From Mucilaginibacter daejeonensis (GTDB lineage Bacteria > Bacteroidota > Bacteroidia > Sphingobacteriales > Sphingobacteriaceae), in the NCBI RefSeq assembly GCF_020783335.1, contig NZ_CP086068.1, forward strand, positions 3,224,001-3,288,000: a stretch of DNA of 64,000 nucleotides, read 5' to 3'. Of the stretch, positions 17,600 through 25,809 are shown in pieces. How positions within the stretch are numbered: the stretch's first letter is position 1; each line of letters begins with the position of its first letter. A program made the translations under genes and the position numbers. The notes under the pieces are model-generated. The model had not been told where the DNA came from and made no database searches. It saw nothing but the letters and a program-made list of their open reading frames with translations.

Positions 17600-18274
17600 T
17601 CATCTATTAGTTACTTGAGTAACAACGACCTCTCCCAATACAGAGGCTTTCATCTCAAGCGTTAGTGATCTGCTTTTTCTAAGCTTTCGCACCGGCAGCT
17701 CTTTGTTCTCAAACCCTATATACCTGAATTGCAGGATATCGTCTTCAGAATTGACAAAAAGCGAGAACTTGCCTTGTGCATCGGTCGTTGCAAAGGCTTT
17801 GGATCCTTTTACATTGATGCTGACCCCTACAAGTGCTTGTTTATCATGATCGACCACCGTGCCACTGATCACCTTCGAACTTGTGGTATCAGCGTTCGGT
17901 AAAATGTCTAATCGTTTGGGTGCCACAGGGTGCTGTTCGGTCGAATAAGCCGGCTTAGCCACGGCAGCAGAGTAGCTGAACAAAGCCGCAAGACCAGCAG
18001 CTATTCTCAACACCGAAGTAAAGAGACCGGAGCGAGGAGCCGCAGGTTGAACGTAAGTGTTTAGCCTTGCCAGCTGCTCTTTATTGATGTTACCGCAGAT
18101 CTTGCCACCAGAGCTTAATAGGGACAAGATCTGGCCATCGGTCATGGCACGCATATCGATCACCGTTTTTTGGCAGTTGTGGCAATATCTACCCTGCTGG
18201 TGATCGTCCATATCATCCCACTCCTGCTGGCAGGGTTCGGGGATAGAGATGTTATGCATTGGTGCTCTTTTCAT
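17600..18274 (-). CDS. Membrane protein with N-terminal Cys motif and carboxypeptidase-like regulatory domain
   Basis: About 224 residues. The N-terminus has PEPCQQEWDDM and GRYCHNCQKTVIDM, a possible small metal knuckle. One hydrophobic segment follows (SVLRIAAGLAALFSYSAAV), then a periplasmic beta-sandwich of the carboxypeptidase regulatory type (ISGTVVDHDKQALVGVSINVKG to LTLEM). The C-terminus ends VLGEVVVTQ, like TonB-dependent receptor plug-region motifs. This is a Bacteroidota-specific layout whose function is not known. The start may be 18259 (MHNISIPEPC). Confidence 0.75.
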   Translation of the reverse strand: MKRAPMHNISIPEPCQQEWDDMDDHQQGRYCHNCQKTVIDMRAMTDGQILSLLSSGGKICGNINKEQLARLNTYVQPAAPRSGLFTSVLRIAAGLAALFSYSAAVAKPAYSTEQHPVAPKRLDILPNADTTSSKVISGTVVDHDKQALVGVSINVKGSKAFATTDAQGKFSLFVNSEDDILQFRYIGFENKELPVRKLRKSRSLTLEMKASVLGEVVVTQVTNR

Positions 18275-18309
18275 CAAGAACACTAAGATAGTAGTTTACA
18301 AATAAGTTG

Positions 18310-18882
18310 CTATTGTTTAGCAAGTTTTAATAACTGCTGATATACCTTCTCGGTGGGTAGCCCTACCACGTTGGTGTACGAGCCCTCGATGCGTTGGATA
18401 CCAGTGATCCCTACCCATTCTTGTATACCGTATGAACCGGCCTTGTCAAATGGCTTGTAACGTTCCACATAAGTGGTGATCTCGTTATCGGTCAATGTAC
18501 GGAAGAACACCTCTGATACATCATGGAACAGGTTATAACGGCCTTTGTAGAAGATGCAAACGCCAGTGACAACTCTATGTACCCTGCCCGAAAGCAGCTT
18601 GAGCATCTCAACAGCATGTTGCGCGTCATCAGGCTTACCGAGAATTAGCCCATCAATGGTCACGATCGTATCGGCGGTCAGCACGGCCTCATCGGTCACA
18701 GTACCATCGTAAGCTTTGGCTTTTTTTTCGGCTATGTGTATGGCAACTTCTTCCGGGGTCAAACCATCAGGGTAAGATTCGTCCACCTCTTTGAGAACCA
18801 CCTCAAAGTCAACGTCCATTTGCCTCAGCAGTTCCTGCCTGCGCGGAGATTTGGAAGCCAAAATGATCTTAGGAATAGCCAT
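18310..18882 (-). CDS. maf: Maf-family nucleotide pyrophosphatase
   Basis: A 190-residue Maf/YhdE-type protein. The N-terminal ASKSPRRQELLRQM, the acidic DVDESYPDGLTPEEVA block and TADTIVTIDGLILGKP are family motifs, and GSYTNVVGLPTEKV closes the fold. Members hydrolyse non-canonical or bulk nucleoside triphosphates such as dTTP and UTP, as house-cleaning enzymes. It lies downstream of kdsC, separated by a hairpin. Confidence 0.93.
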   Translation of the reverse strand: MAIPKIILASKSPRRQELLRQMDVDFEVVLKEVDESYPDGLTPEEVAIHIAEKKAKAYDGTVTDEAVLTADTIVTIDGLILGKPDDAQHAVEMLKLLSGRVHRVVTGVCIFYKGRYNLFHDVSEVFFRTLTDNEITTYVERYKPFDKAGSYGIQEWVGITGIQRIEGSYTNVVGLPTEKVYQQLLKLAKQ

Positions 18883-18946
18883 AGGTTTTTGGTGTTAAGA
18901 TCCACAGGACATGGACCATATAATTGATATTGAATCGATATTATGA

Positions 18947-18973
18947 AAATGGGCCATGTGGTATGGCCCATTT
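18947..18973. terminator. Hairpin between kdsC and maf
   Basis: AAATGGGCCAT (18947-18957) pairs with ATGGCCCATTT (18963-18973), with a 5-nt loop. On the minus strand the stem continues into TTTTCATAATAT. It probably ends or attenuates transcription from kdsC. Confidence 0.7.
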
Positions 18974-18980
18974 ATATATT

Positions 18981-19493
18981 TTACCAGCTGTAAGCCTCAG
19001 CACCCATCCATTTGCCCTGGATCTTCAGGGTCTTCTCGATCACGTCGCGGGCGCAGCCACGTCCTCCAGGTAATGGCGATACGTATTCGCAAAGCTCCTT
19101 GATCTCTTCGGCGGCGTCGGCCGGACAAACCGGCATGCCTACCTGCTGCATTACGGCAAGATCGGGTATATCATCGCCCATATACATCACTGTCATGGGG
19201 CTGATGCCGCGCTCGTTGATGTAGGCTTTAAAGGTATCGGTCTTGATACCGCTACCTAAAAATATGTCTTTAATGCCCAGGGTGGTCAAACGGTGCATGG
19301 CGATCTTTGATCGGCTGCCCGATATGGCGCACACATTGTAACCACACTTAACGGCCAACTGCAATGCATAACCGTCCTTGATGTTGAAGGCACGGGTCTG
19401 CTCGCCTTGATCGTTCACATAAACTGAGCCATCGGTTAGCACACCATCCACATCAAATATGAAGGTGGTGATGTCTTTGAACTTAGTAAGCAA
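18981..19493 (-). CDS. kdsC: KDO 8-phosphate phosphatase
   Basis: A 170-residue HAD phosphatase lacking a cap domain, as in KdsC. Motif I is FDVDGVLTDGSVYV, motif II is CAISGSRSKIA, and motif IV is YMGDDIPDLAVM, followed by PLPGGRGCARDVIE, the C-terminal tail typical of the family. It removes phosphate from KDO-8-phosphate in lipopolysaccharide core synthesis. Confidence 0.93.
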   Translation of the reverse strand: MLTKFKDITTFIFDVDGVLTDGSVYVNDQGEQTRAFNIKDGYALQLAVKCGYNVCAISGSRSKIAMHRLTTLGIKDIFLGSGIKTDTFKAYINERGISPMTVMYMGDDIPDLAVMQQVGMPVCPADAAEEIKELCEYVSPLPGGRGCARDVIEKTLKIQGKWMGAEAYSW

Positions 19494-19560
19494 TGTTTTG
19501 TAAGATTTTTAACAGATGTAAGATCTTTTAAGAAAACTATCGAACGACCGCTACCGATCG

Positions 19561-19809
19561 TTATTGATTATCGCGCCACTCGTATACCCATGCCGATTGG
19601 ATCTGCTCCAGGTGCCCCTCGTTCGATTCTTCACGGGTGCCGGCAAAATTAGGCAGGCTTAACACCCACTCCAACAGGTCAGTAAAGCGGATACGGTATA
19701 TCCTCGACTCGCCGAACTCATCGCCAAATTTTTCGTAAAGGCCCATGGCGATGTCCTCGTAGTCGTTCCAGTGAATAGGTAATGCAAACTTATCGTTGTT
19801 CATGTTCAA
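19561..19809 (-). CDS. iscX: Fe-S assembly protein IscX
   Basis: An 82-residue acidic protein matching IscX: IHWNDYEDIAMGLYEKFGDEF and the RFTDLLEWVLSLPNF motif, with the closing ESNEGHLEQIQSAWVYEW. In E. coli IscX binds IscS and regulates cluster assembly. It follows a 2Fe-2S ferredoxin gene, the same order as the end of the E. coli isc operon. No iscS, iscU or hsc genes are near. The start may be the second Met. Confidence 0.88.
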   Translation of the reverse strand: MNMNNDKFALPIHWNDYEDIAMGLYEKFGDEFGESRIYRIRFTDLLEWVLSLPNFAGTREESNEGHLEQIQSAWVYEWRDNQ

Positions 19810-19837
19810 TTAGATCGTGTTAAACGGTATAGTAAAA

Positions 19838-20170
19838 TTAGTGACCCATAAAGGCCGACTGATCAGGGATCAACACCTCAATGTCGCCATCGATCACCAC
19901 ACACTGGCAGCCCAGTCTTGACGTGATGCGTGGGTTAACGGCGCGGTCAATAAAATCTTCTTCTTTATCTGATATCTCCTGGATGTTATCCATCCCTTTG
20001 GTAACATATACATGACAGGTACTGCAGCCGCAAACGCCACCGCAATTATGCTGAAGTTCGATACCATTTTCGAGGCAAACATCCAGTACCGATTCCCCTG
20101 CGGCGATCGGCAACTCTACCGGTGCGTGGTCCGGCTCCTCAAAGCTTATCTTAACTTTAAAAATATCCAT
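19838..20170 (-). CDS. fdx: 2Fe-2S ferredoxin (adrenodoxin type)
   Basis: A 110-residue ferredoxin with the C-x5-C-x2-C loop in HNCGGVCGCSTCHVYV and the fourth ligand in RLGCQCVV, together with the FIDRAVNPRITSRLGCQ block of ISC-type ferredoxins. It would supply electrons for Fe-S assembly or another oxygenase or reductase. The iscX gene lies 28 bases downstream. A -7 box ends 5 nt upstream of the ATG. Confidence 0.92.
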   Translation of the reverse strand: MDIFKVKISFEEPDHAPVELPIAAGESVLDVCLENGIELQHNCGGVCGCSTCHVYVTKGMDNIQEISDKEEDFIDRAVNPRITSRLGCQCVVIDGDIEVLIPDQSAFMGH

Positions 20171-20175
20171 TTTGG

Positions 20176-20183
20176 CAAAAGTA
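20176..20183 (-). promoter_or_regulatory. Bacteroidota -7 box (TACTTTTG) close to the fdx start
   Basis: The minus strand reads TACTTTTG CCAAA ATG, so the box is 5 nt from the start codon. This predicts a leaderless fdx-iscX transcript. Confidence 0.6.
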
Positions 20184-20204
20184 ACAAAATTACTTAACCT
20201 ACGT

Positions 20205-20972
20205 TTAGCCCTGCCCCATTTTGATGATAGCCTGACTTAAGGTCTCGTATATATTTTGCAGGTCGGGCCGATGGACAAGTAACTGCGAATGGGCCTGCAT
20301 GGTATGCTCGTCATTACGAATCGCAGGGCCGGTTTGCACATTACCAGGCAACTGTTGCTGTACCTTCAAAGCGGTCTCTAAAATAAGCGGCCGTATAAGG
20401 TCAAAGCTGATCTGATCGGCAGCTAAAAGCTCTTGTGCCACGTGGTACAAATAATTAGGAAAGTTACAGGCGAACACAGCCGCAAGGTGTAAGGTCTTAC
20501 GCTGATCAGTGCTGATATCGTAAACATTGTTGCTTATGCTCATGGCCAATTCCCTGATCATTGCATTAAGGTCCTCATAAGCCCCTTCGATGCACATAGG
20601 CACCGAACGGAAGTCAACCTCTCGTATCTTGCTGAAGGTTTGCAGAGGGTAAAATACGCCTGCATGCTCGGTATATCTTAAAAGTGTTTTGAGTGGTGTA
20701 GCCCCGGATGTATGTACCACCGGAATGCGATATGGAGCAACTGCTTGTGCGGCCTCATCGATCACATCATCCTTGATACTGATGATGAACAGATCTGTGT
20801 CGGCATGCAGTTCTGCAAAAGAAGTGACCGGTTGGGCCTTCAAATGATAGGCCAGCAATGCCGCGTTATGTTGGTCGCGACTGTACACCTGCACGATGTG
20901 ATGCCCGGCATTCTTCAACGCCGCCCCTAAGTGAGTGGCCACGTTACCTGAGCCAATGAGTGTGATACGCAT
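20205..20972 (-). CDS. Rossmann-like and DUF2520 domain protein
   Basis: A 255-residue protein: N-terminal NAD(P)-binding GSGNVATHLGAAL, then a helical domain matching DUF2520 (MHLAAV-type region TLHLAAVFACNFPNYLYHVAQELL and TGPAIRNDE). It resembles pyrroline-5-carboxylate reductase and ketopantoate reductase. The substrate is unknown. A TGPAxRxD motif near the C-terminus is typical. Confidence 0.85.
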   Translation of the reverse strand: MRITLIGSGNVATHLGAALKNAGHHIVQVYSRDQHNAALLAYHLKAQPVTSFAELHADTDLFIISIKDDVIDEAAQAVAPYRIPVVHTSGATPLKTLLRYTEHAGVFYPLQTFSKIREVDFRSVPMCIEGAYEDLNAMIRELAMSISNNVYDISTDQRKTLHLAAVFACNFPNYLYHVAQELLAADQISFDLIRPLILETALKVQQQLPGNVQTGPAIRNDEHTMQAHSQLLVHRPDLQNIYETLSQAIIKMGQG

Positions 20973-20998
20973 GCTAATGAAATCTTATTTAACATAAA

Positions 20999-21024
20999 AG
21001 CCTGCAACTTTGAGGTTGCAGGCT
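20999..21024 (-). terminator. Hairpin terminator after ccmF
   Basis: AGCCTGCAAC (20999-21008) pairs with GTTGCAGGCT (21015-21024), with a 6-nt loop. On the minus strand TTTTATG follows. Confidence 0.75.
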
Positions 21025-21042
21025 CTAATTTTAATAGCCTGA

Positions 21043-23502
21043 TCAGCTAACTTTCAATTCCCTATTCCTTCTGAATATCGACATCAGGAAGCCGATCACC
21101 ATGATGATGGTACCTGACCAGAAGAAGTTGATGTACGGAAAGCTAATAGCCCGCATCACGATGTATGATTTTAAGCGTTCCGGCTGCTGGTATACCATGA
21201 TCTGGAACTTGTTCTGTTCGGGTATGATCTTCGAGAAACGCACCTTCAACCCAGCATCGGCTATCTTGCGGGCAAAATCGAAGCTGTTTCCATCCTTGAT
21301 CATGAACACCGGCTCGGCAGTGTATTTGGTATCGTGCGATACGATCTCCAATTGAGCACCTACTGCAACATCATTAGCGGTAAGTTTAATGTCTTGCAAA
21401 CTCGGCTGCTTGTTCAGGTTACGCAGGATCATATAACCTTCGCGGTAACGAATAGTATCCCCTAAACCCACCTCATAGCTTACCGGCGGGTTGTAATTCT
21501 TGTCATCATTACCATGATCATGTTCCTCGGTGGCACCTGCTTCCAGATCTTCCTCGCCTTTGATCGGCGCGGCGGTGATGTGGGTGTAAAGATCATGTAG
21601 CAAATAATGCTTGGTATCAGGCGATGAGACCAAACCCATTTTGGCATTGGCCTGCGAATTTGGCTTCAACACAAAATGCTCGGTCAACTTGCCATCTTTA
21701 TCATACTTCTTATAGTCGACCTTGAAATAATGATTAGGTGCCACCAGCGAATCGCCTACGTAAGTCACTTTGTAACCACCCATATCAACAGGCTGATTCT
21801 TGTACAGCATGATGTTCTCACGAGCGTCACCGGCCTTTTCAAAATCTTTCACCTGTATCACGCCGGTCTCGTTTTGCGATACCACTTTACTGGTACCGGC
21901 AGCGATCAACGCGCCTACCAACAGCAAGGCAAAACCGATGTGCGCAACGGCCGAACCGGCCAGTTTGAACTTTCCTTTCAGGGCCTCAGCCAATATCTTA
22001 GCGTTAGCCAGCACGCCAAATATGGCACCGAACATGGCCAGCCAGAAAACGAACTTCAATTTATATAATCCGCTCACCCAGATCACCACACCGGTTAGCA
22101 GTGCAGCGACCACGATGTAAACCAACGTGCTGATGAAAAAGCGGGTGGTGTCGGTCTTTTTGTATTTGAGGAATTGGGTAAAGCCCAGGAACAACGAAAT
22201 AACGAAAGCGAACGCCGACTCCAGGATATTGTACAACGTAACCGGTTCGGCTGGTGGTGCGATCTTGGTACCAAACATGGCGTTCCAAACCGGTATCGAT
22301 GTCACGACCACTAATTGCAAGCAAGATAATGCCAGGAACACAGAACCCACAAATACCCAGAACTCGCGTGAGTAGGTCTCTTCTTCTTTTTTAGAGAACG
22401 GCAGCTCTTTCCAGCGCCAAACCAGGAAGAAGACCATAATGCCCAAGAAGATCAATACATCGATCACCAAATGCCAGAACATACCCAGGTCGGTAAACGC
22501 ATGTACCGAGGTCTCACCAAGGATACCACTACGGGTCAGGAACGATGCGTAAAGCACCAGTACGAAGCTCAGCAAGGTGAGCAAGGTTGCGGTAAAGTAG
22601 GAATGACCACTATTCTTGTAAACGATCATCACGTGTACAGCGGCGATCAGTACTAACCATGGGATCAGCGATGCGTTCTCTACCGGGTCCCAATTCCAGA
22701 AACCGCCAAAGTTAAGCGACTCATAGGCCCAAAAAGAACCCATAATAATACCGGTGCCCAGGATCATAACCGCGAACAGTGCATAAGGGATAGCTGCTGA
22801 TACCCATTCCTTGTAACGGCGCCGCCATAGGCCAGCCACCGCATAAGCGAACGGCACCACCATGGAGGCAAAGCCAAGGAACAAGGTAGGTGGGTGGATC
22901 ACCATCCAGTAATTTTGCAGCAACGGGTTCAAGCCGTTACCATCCTTTACATATTTCATGTAGTCAGGACGGCTAAATATCGGTCCTTCGATAGCATCGC
23001 GGAGCAAAATGAACGGAGAGCTACCGATGCGCTCGCCCAGGATATTCACACCGATCAGCATCGAGCTCAGCAACACTTGCGATAAGCTGACGATGAACAT
23101 GACCGGGCGCTCCCATGAGCGGGCTTTTAAGATCAGGATGTTACCCAGCACGGCCTGCCAGAAGGTCCACAGCCAAAAGCTGCCCTCCTGCCCTTCCCAA
23201 TAGCTGGAAATGATATAGTATACCGGCAATGAGCGCGATGAATGCGCCCATGCGTAATGATACTCAAAAAGATGGTTGTAAATGATATAGAATAGGCAGC
23301 AACCTATGGCCACTACCGACAGCGAGTTGATGTAGAAACTCAGGCGGCCCAGCCTGAGCCATGAAAGGTCGAGCTTATCGGTTTGAGTGGTTGCGAAGTA
23401 GTAGCTGATAGTGGAGAGCAGCGCGGTACCGAAAGAAAGTATGACAAATAATTGCCCCAGCTGTCCCGGTAAAAGGTGCTCGTCTTGAAAAACTGTATCC
23501 AT
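21043..23502 (-). CDS. ccmF: Cytochrome c maturation protein CcmF-type heme lyase subunit
   Basis: An 819-residue polytopic membrane protein with at least 13 hydrophobic segments. It carries the tryptophan-rich heme-handling motif NFGGFWNWDPVENASLIPWL and the conserved HPPTLFLGF and LTRSGILGETSVHAF blocks. A large extracytoplasmic region follows (from about residue 560), with an acidic, His-containing stretch TEEHDHGNDDKN, before a final membrane helix. It should take heme from CcmE and attach it to apocytochrome c. ccmE lies 5 bases upstream. Confidence 0.93.
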   Translation of the reverse strand: MDTVFQDEHLLPGQLGQLFVILSFGTALLSTISYYFATTQTDKLDLSWLRLGRLSFYINSLSVVAIGCCLFYIIYNHLFEYHYAWAHSSRSLPVYYIISSYWEGQEGSFWLWTFWQAVLGNILILKARSWERPVMFIVSLSQVLLSSMLIGVNILGERIGSSPFILLRDAIEGPIFSRPDYMKYVKDGNGLNPLLQNYWMVIHPPTLFLGFASMVVPFAYAVAGLWRRRYKEWVSAAIPYALFAVMILGTGIIMGSFWAYESLNFGGFWNWDPVENASLIPWLVLIAAVHVMIVYKNSGHSYFTATLLTLLSFVLVLYASFLTRSGILGETSVHAFTDLGMFWHLVIDVLIFLGIMVFFLVWRWKELPFSKKEEETYSREFWVFVGSVFLALSCLQLVVVTSIPVWNAMFGTKIAPPAEPVTLYNILESAFAFVISLFLGFTQFLKYKKTDTTRFFISTLVYIVVAALLTGVVIWVSGLYKLKFVFWLAMFGAIFGVLANAKILAEALKGKFKLAGSAVAHIGFALLLVGALIAAGTSKVVSQNETGVIQVKDFEKAGDARENIMLYKNQPVDMGGYKVTYVGDSLVAPNHYFKVDYKKYDKDGKLTEHFVLKPNSQANAKMGLVSSPDTKHYLLHDLYTHITAAPIKGEEDLEAGATEEHDHGNDDKNYNPPVSYEVGLGDTIRYREGYMILRNLNKQPSLQDIKLTANDVAVGAQLEIVSHDTKYTAEPVFMIKDGNSFDFARKIADAGLKVRFSKIIPEQNKFQIMVYQQPERLKSYIVMRAISFPYINFFWSGTIIMVIGFLMSIFRRNRELKVS

Positions 23503-23507
23503 TAAAT

Positions 23508-23918
23508 TTATGTAGTGGCCTGCTTAGCAGTGATCTCGGTGGTTTCTAACTTGTCTTGCGTGTATTTTGACGGACACTTCATCAATATCTTGGAAGCATG
23601 GAACTCCCTACCACGCATTTGGCCGGTCAGTACGATCTGCTCCGAGCGTTCAAAATCCTGCGGTTTGGTGCCGGTGAACACTACCTTACATTCCTCGCCT
23701 TTGTTATCAAGCATGTAAAAAGAGAAGTAGTTGGCATCCTTGACCGGATCATAATACAACTGTTTGCCTTTGTTCAGATGACCAACGATATGCAGTTCGG
23801 TCTCGGTGCCTTTTGCATCACTGAATGAACCGTAAGTGCTTGTGTTAGAGTAGGTACTAACAATGACCGCTATAGCAACGGCGATCACGATAATGCCTAA
23901 AATGGAGCTTTTTTTCAT
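23508..23918 (-). CDS. ccmE: Cytochrome c maturation protein CcmE, CxxxY variant
   Basis: A 136-residue heme chaperone: one N-terminal membrane helix (ILGIIVIAVAIAVIVSTY), then an OB-fold beta-barrel domain with VGHLNKGKQLYYD, and the C-terminal heme-binding site. In proteobacterial CcmE the heme His lies in HxxxY; here the corresponding site is C115-P-S-K-Y119. Cys-type CcmE proteins with CxxxY are known from Desulfovibrio. ccmF begins 5 bases after its stop. Confidence 0.9.
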   Translation of the reverse strand: MKKSSILGIIVIAVAIAVIVSTYSNTSTYGSFSDAKGTETELHIVGHLNKGKQLYYDPVKDANYFSFYMLDNKGEECKVVFTGTKPQDFERSEQIVLTGQMRGREFHASKILMKCPSKYTQDKLETTEITAKQATT

Positions 23919-23947
23919 GAAGATCTTACCTGCTGTAAAACAATTTA

Positions 23948-23955
23948 CAAAAATA
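23948..23955 (-). promoter_or_regulatory. Possible -7 box for ccmE-ccmF
   Basis: The minus strand reads TATTTTTG, matching TAnnTTTG, with 29 bases to the ccmE ATG. The low-complexity context makes it less certain. Confidence 0.45.
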
Positions 23956-24007
23956 CAAAACGATCAGCGAATAAGATCTATTGCAAAGGATATATACTAT
24001 TTAGAAT

Positions 24008-25705
24008 TTATCTTAATAAAGAAACATAAGAACCCTTGTTCACTTTGTTCTTGTAATAACGGTCAACACCTTCAAATAACCAATAGTAAGTGCCCACCGG
24101 TAAGGTGCGCCCGTTGTAGGTACCATCCCAAAAAGCGGTCTTGTCATTGGTGCGATACACCAGGCTACCGTTACGGTCATAAACGCTGACACTACCGAAA
24201 GCGATCTCGCCTTCCAGTTTGAGCGTGAACCTGTCGTTCACACCATCACCATTAGGCGTGAATGCGGTGGGCGCACTTACCACGAACGGTGGAGGTGGCT
24301 TCACGATCACTGTTACAGGTTTGACCAATTCGCACCCGCCGGAATTGGCTGCTTTCACCCAGTATGTACCGCTTCGCGATATCGTCTCGTAATTATTGAT
24401 CATGCTGGTGGCTTCCTTGTCGTAATAGTAGGTATAAGTGTAGCCACTTAGCTTTTTGACGGTTTGACCAAGGTCTACTGTGGTAGGGAATACCACCGTA
24501 GTGCCGTCCTTCACCGTCAGCTCAGGCTGAGTGATGATCACCTGTACGGGTACAACCGCCTGGCATCCATAAGCGTTCTCTCCTTTGATGTAATAGGTCC
24601 CATCCATGGTGACCGCCTCTGGCTTGTAAAGGTACTCGCGGGTATTGGGGTTGGTAAAGTAGGAAAACTTAAGCCCGCTACTACTGCCCGAGGTGACCGA
24701 TGCGTCCGTAAGGTCCACGCCGATATCAGGGCACCCATAAATAACGGGCAGCGCTTTTACTTTAAAAGCATCGTCGTAAAGCTGTGTGGAGGTGTACAAG
24801 GTATCAGTACAACCGATGCCTAGGTAAGGTTCCAATATCACTGCGTAAGTAGTGCCCGGGTCAGGTAACGGGTCAAGTGTCAACGCCTGTCCTGTGCCTT
24901 TTTGGGTCTTCAGATCTGCACTGTACCATGTGTAATTGGCAAAGCCAACCGGGGCCAGCAGCGTAATACTGGTTTGATCGCGGCAATACACATTACCGGT
25001 AATGCCCGACCCGCAGTCGGAGTCAATGTCGAGGTAAGCGTAGCCAAAATGACCGCCAGGAACGCAGTCGTAAGCGGTGAATTCCAGTCGTACCGTTTTG
25101 CCCTGGTACGAGGTCAGGTTGATCGTAGTGGCCGCCCACTTTTTAAAATATACTGAGGTTGGCCGGGTACCACCTATCTGCACGTTGCTCAACTCGAAGC
25201 CCGGCAGGCTTGACGATGCCTCGAAGTTGAACGAAGGGCAATCGACATACTTACCATCTGTTACATTGAAAACCTGTGCTGTGAATTTAGGCTGCTGGTT
25301 CAACTCATGGGTAGGATTCTGCAACACCACCGCATAATTGAGAATAAGTTTGAACTCACGCCCTTTCGGTATATTGTAAGTGTAGGTAACGCGTGAAGCT
25401 TGTCCACCTACCTGCTCATTACCCAGCTTGATCGAGTAGCCACTGCCATTAGGACAAACTTCAGGGAATCCACCGTATTTATCCAACTGCGTGCTGCTTT
25501 TGCTGATGATCGTGTGTATAGTAGAGATGGGGTTACTGGGCTCGAGCGGAACGTTAGGCTTTGCGGTACTACTGCCCTTGCGATAAAAGGTCTCCCAGTT
25601 AGTGAAGTTACCATCCTCGAACCCGATGTTGGGCGGACACTGGCCATATGCATCGGTAACGATAGCCATGGACAATACGAGAATGATCATTCTGATGAGG
25701 TTCAC
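24008..25705 (-). CDS. Secreted protein with type B T9SS sorting domain
   Basis: A 565-residue secreted protein. A signal peptide (MIILVLSMAIVTDAYGQ) is followed by a lectin- or carbohydrate-like beta domain (from CPPNIGFEDGNFTNWETFY), repeated beta-sandwich segments, and a C-terminal gliding-motility-associated domain: PTAFTPNGDGVNDRFTLK, VYDRNGSLVYR, FWDGTYNGRTLPVGTYYWL. That domain routes proteins through the type IX system to the cell surface. The function of the remainder is unknown. Confidence 0.87.
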   Translation of the reverse strand: MNLIRMIILVLSMAIVTDAYGQCPPNIGFEDGNFTNWETFYRKGSSTAKPNVPLEPSNPISTIHTIISKSSTQLDKYGGFPEVCPNGSGYSIKLGNEQVGGQASRVTYTYNIPKGREFKLILNYAVVLQNPTHELNQQPKFTAQVFNVTDGKYVDCPSFNFEASSSLPGFELSNVQIGGTRPTSVYFKKWAATTINLTSYQGKTVRLEFTAYDCVPGGHFGYAYLDIDSDCGSGITGNVYCRDQTSITLLAPVGFANYTWYSADLKTQKGTGQALTLDPLPDPGTTYAVILEPYLGIGCTDTLYTSTQLYDDAFKVKALPVIYGCPDIGVDLTDASVTSGSSSGLKFSYFTNPNTREYLYKPEAVTMDGTYYIKGENAYGCQAVVPVQVIITQPELTVKDGTTVVFPTTVDLGQTVKKLSGYTYTYYYDKEATSMINNYETISRSGTYWVKAANSGGCELVKPVTVIVKPPPPFVVSAPTAFTPNGDGVNDRFTLKLEGEIAFGSVSVYDRNGSLVYRTNDKTAFWDGTYNGRTLPVGTYYWLFEGVDRYYKNKVNKGSYVSLLR

Positions 25706-25754
25706 TATACGTAAATGTACAAGTATCGGCCAATATAAAATAAGGGCTCCAAAA

Positions 25755-25787
25755 AAAAGAGCATCAGGCTATGCCTGATGCTCTTTT
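25755..25787. terminator. Bidirectional terminator downstream of glutamate dehydrogenase
   Basis: A 15-bp perfect stem (25755-25769 with 25773-25787) has a 3-nt loop (TAT) and A and T runs on each side. Confidence 0.9.
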
Positions 25788-25809
25788 CGTAATGATATTC
25801 GTCAGTTAT

